In this document: positions 62,305 to 64,000 of the stretch, one piece after another
Position numbering within the stretch: the stretch's first letter is position 1
Layout: every line of letters starts with the position of its first letter
From: Brevipalpus yothersi
Lineage: Eukaryota > Arthropoda > Arachnida > Trombidiformes > Tenuipalpidae
DNA length: 64,000 nucleotides
Assembly: GCA_003956705.1 (NCBI GenBank)
Contig: QZCP01000009.1
Location: 1-64,000, forward strand
Direction of reading: 5' to 3'
Translations under genes and position numbers: made by a program
The notes under the pieces: generated by a model
The model's database searches: none
What the model saw: the letters and a program-made list of their open reading frames with translations, nothing else
What the model was told of the DNA's origin: nothing

Positions 62305-64000
62305 CTTGTGTGTCCCTCATTCGGTTTCCTATCTTGATATGTTCAATGAATCAAGTACATGGTACCATAGTCTTTGTATATTATTCTTTGAGGTTCTATC
62401 AATACTCGACCTTACAACTCGTCACAACTTCATGGACTTGTGGAGATGAGTCTAACCATTTACACAGAGCTTCTTTGAGCCCACTATTACAGATACATGA
62501 TCACAGAGGTCCTTTTCTTTTCCCACTTTCCTCTTTGCTAGCCATGTCAATGATCGACACCAATGATCTCACTTTATGACCATACATCATGCTATGGTGA
62601 CTTTTTCTCCATCATGCATGCTGAAGCCTCATATTTGTGTGTGTATGTGTTGGTGTATTCTGACTAATGAGAAGTGAACACCTCCATAGAAACATTCCAA
62701 AATTGTTGTCCTATCGAGTCCACTTTGTTCTCCACCTTTCTATCCGCCTATCTTCCATCTAGACCACCTCGTTTCTTCACCTCTTCAGCCTCTTCAACCT
62801 CCTCTTCCTCTATCCTCTATTCTCAAGCCTTCATACAAACTTCCATCACATATTTTGATATTCTATCACCCTCTGTATATGATTCGCTGGTGTGTTAGGG
62901 ATATCACATTCCTTGTGCAATTTGACCGAGGATTGGTGAATAAATAGTGAAAATCCATTGGTTTAATGGAGTAATGATGAATTCTTCCGATCAACGTACA
63001 TTCGCGAAACACTCATCGACTCGAGGGTCGTTATTATTTTGACATCTCTTTTCTATCTTTATCGATTTGATTTGATTGCTCTGCCGAAAATCATCGAAAC
63101 CCAACCATTTTACTATCATCGATGAGATCACTAGAGTGGATCAGGATGTTTGAAGTAAAATCAACTCTTGGTCATTGTAAGCAATGATCCTTCAAATATC
63201 ATGAGCTTCGAGAATAGTACTGCTTATATTCCATTTCTCAAAAATCCAATCAAAAATCAACTGATCACCTTCCTGTAATATTCAAGATGTATTTGAGTTT
63301 GATCAATTTCAATCTGTTTCTTTTAATTTCTCTGCTATTCCTGGCACATAATTTTTTCTAGAACGAAAGCTCAAAGGATTCCTCAATCATCTCCCCATGT
63401 AATGAGATAAATTGGAATCAGATTTACAGATTATTCACGCCGTCTCCAAGAAACTCCATTGAGTGAGGGTAGATAAATCGAATGTATTATCGTTTTGAAA
63501 CTCCTTATTGGAGCTTCTGAGCCTTTCAAATGAATTAAAAAGGCCAAAAATGCCAATATTTTTCAAATTTCCATTAAACTTTCGATTCGATTGAAAGTTC
63601 CAGCTAAAAATGATTAACTAATTCCATCTGATTCATGTAAAGCGGTCGTTCCGGTGATTATTGGTTGAATATGAATGGCAATCTGTGAAGACCGTCGTGT
63701 TGCTATTCTAGTTAGTTTGTTGAATAATAATAAAATTTGAGTGGATCAAATCTCTAGAGCTGGGATCCTTTTCCTTTGCTGATCAACAAACTGAACCGAA
63801 TACTTTACCTCACACAGTTACCGTCATTACGTTTGTACTTCACCTGTTACAAGCCATAGTTTTGCGTTCTCAAGGTACAACTCATTTCTATCCCTTGAGT
63901 GGAATGATAATCATCAGAATCTAATGTGAAAATATGGTCCACTGGGTTTTGTACCGAAATAGCCAAAGTATTTTGATCACTTTCTCTAAAAGCTTCCACA

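Larger units (their letters stand above)
58783..64000. other. Probably first intron of the second sidestep-like gene
   Basis: It follows a clear donor and contains no recognisable Ig exon. It carries CT/GA tracts at 59,868-59,897, 60,984-61,027, 61,619-61,683 and 62,262-62,301, like the introns of the first sidestep-like gene. Confidence 0.5.

Noticed and set aside
1..64000. Search for transposase, reverse transcriptase, integrase, viral, CRISPR or bacterial genes
   Set aside because: No open frame carried such motifs. No terminal repeats with target duplications were noticed by eye.

Overview
This is a eukaryotic, AT-rich nuclear window that looks arthropod. It holds two sidestep-family neuronal immunoglobulin genes, consensus GT/AG introns, AATAAA poly(A) signals, one N-filled assembly gap, and at least 15 long pure (GA)n/(CT)n tracts. 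The gene content and short housekeeping introns would suit a compact chelicerate genome such as a mite. That is inference, because no sequence here fixes the lineage. I saw no transposon ORF, CRISPR array, bacterial operon, rRNA or convincing tRNA.

Layout: 1-26,589 holds the 3' part of a sidestep-like receptor gene on the + strand: Ig3, Ig4, Ig5, FN3, a membrane helix and a cytoplasmic tail. It has four exons in very long introns, and its 5' exons are outside the window. From 30.1 to 35.2 kb, two compact RNA-processing genes lie head to tail: UTP6 (pre-18S rRNA processing) and RNGTT (mRNA capping). From 35.2 to 47.3 kb the DNA is gene-poor. It has one credible small secreted-protein ORF (41,231) and two speculative spliced micro-genes. 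From 47.3 to 57.8 kb there is a dense block: SLC18B1-type vesicular transporter (+), IBA57 (+) and BRD8 (-). IBA57 and BRD8 are tail to tail with stop codons 44 bp apart. At 58,328, divergent from BRD8, a second sidestep-family gene starts. Only its signal-peptide/Ig-V exon is visible, and the last 5.2 kb is presumably its first intron.

The two sidestep-family genes frame the housekeeping block and carry almost all the long GA/CT tracts. The block itself is nearly free of them. The observations most worth checking are: a 14-bp element (core AAGCATGTT) shared at the same distance upstream of UTP6 and IBA57, with a related decamer upstream of BRD8; an IBA57 lacking the family's signature cysteine; stop codons embedded in poly(A) hexamers; and the unassigned small ORFs at 39.7-45.9 kb. 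I did not find a clear case for an entirely new biological system.
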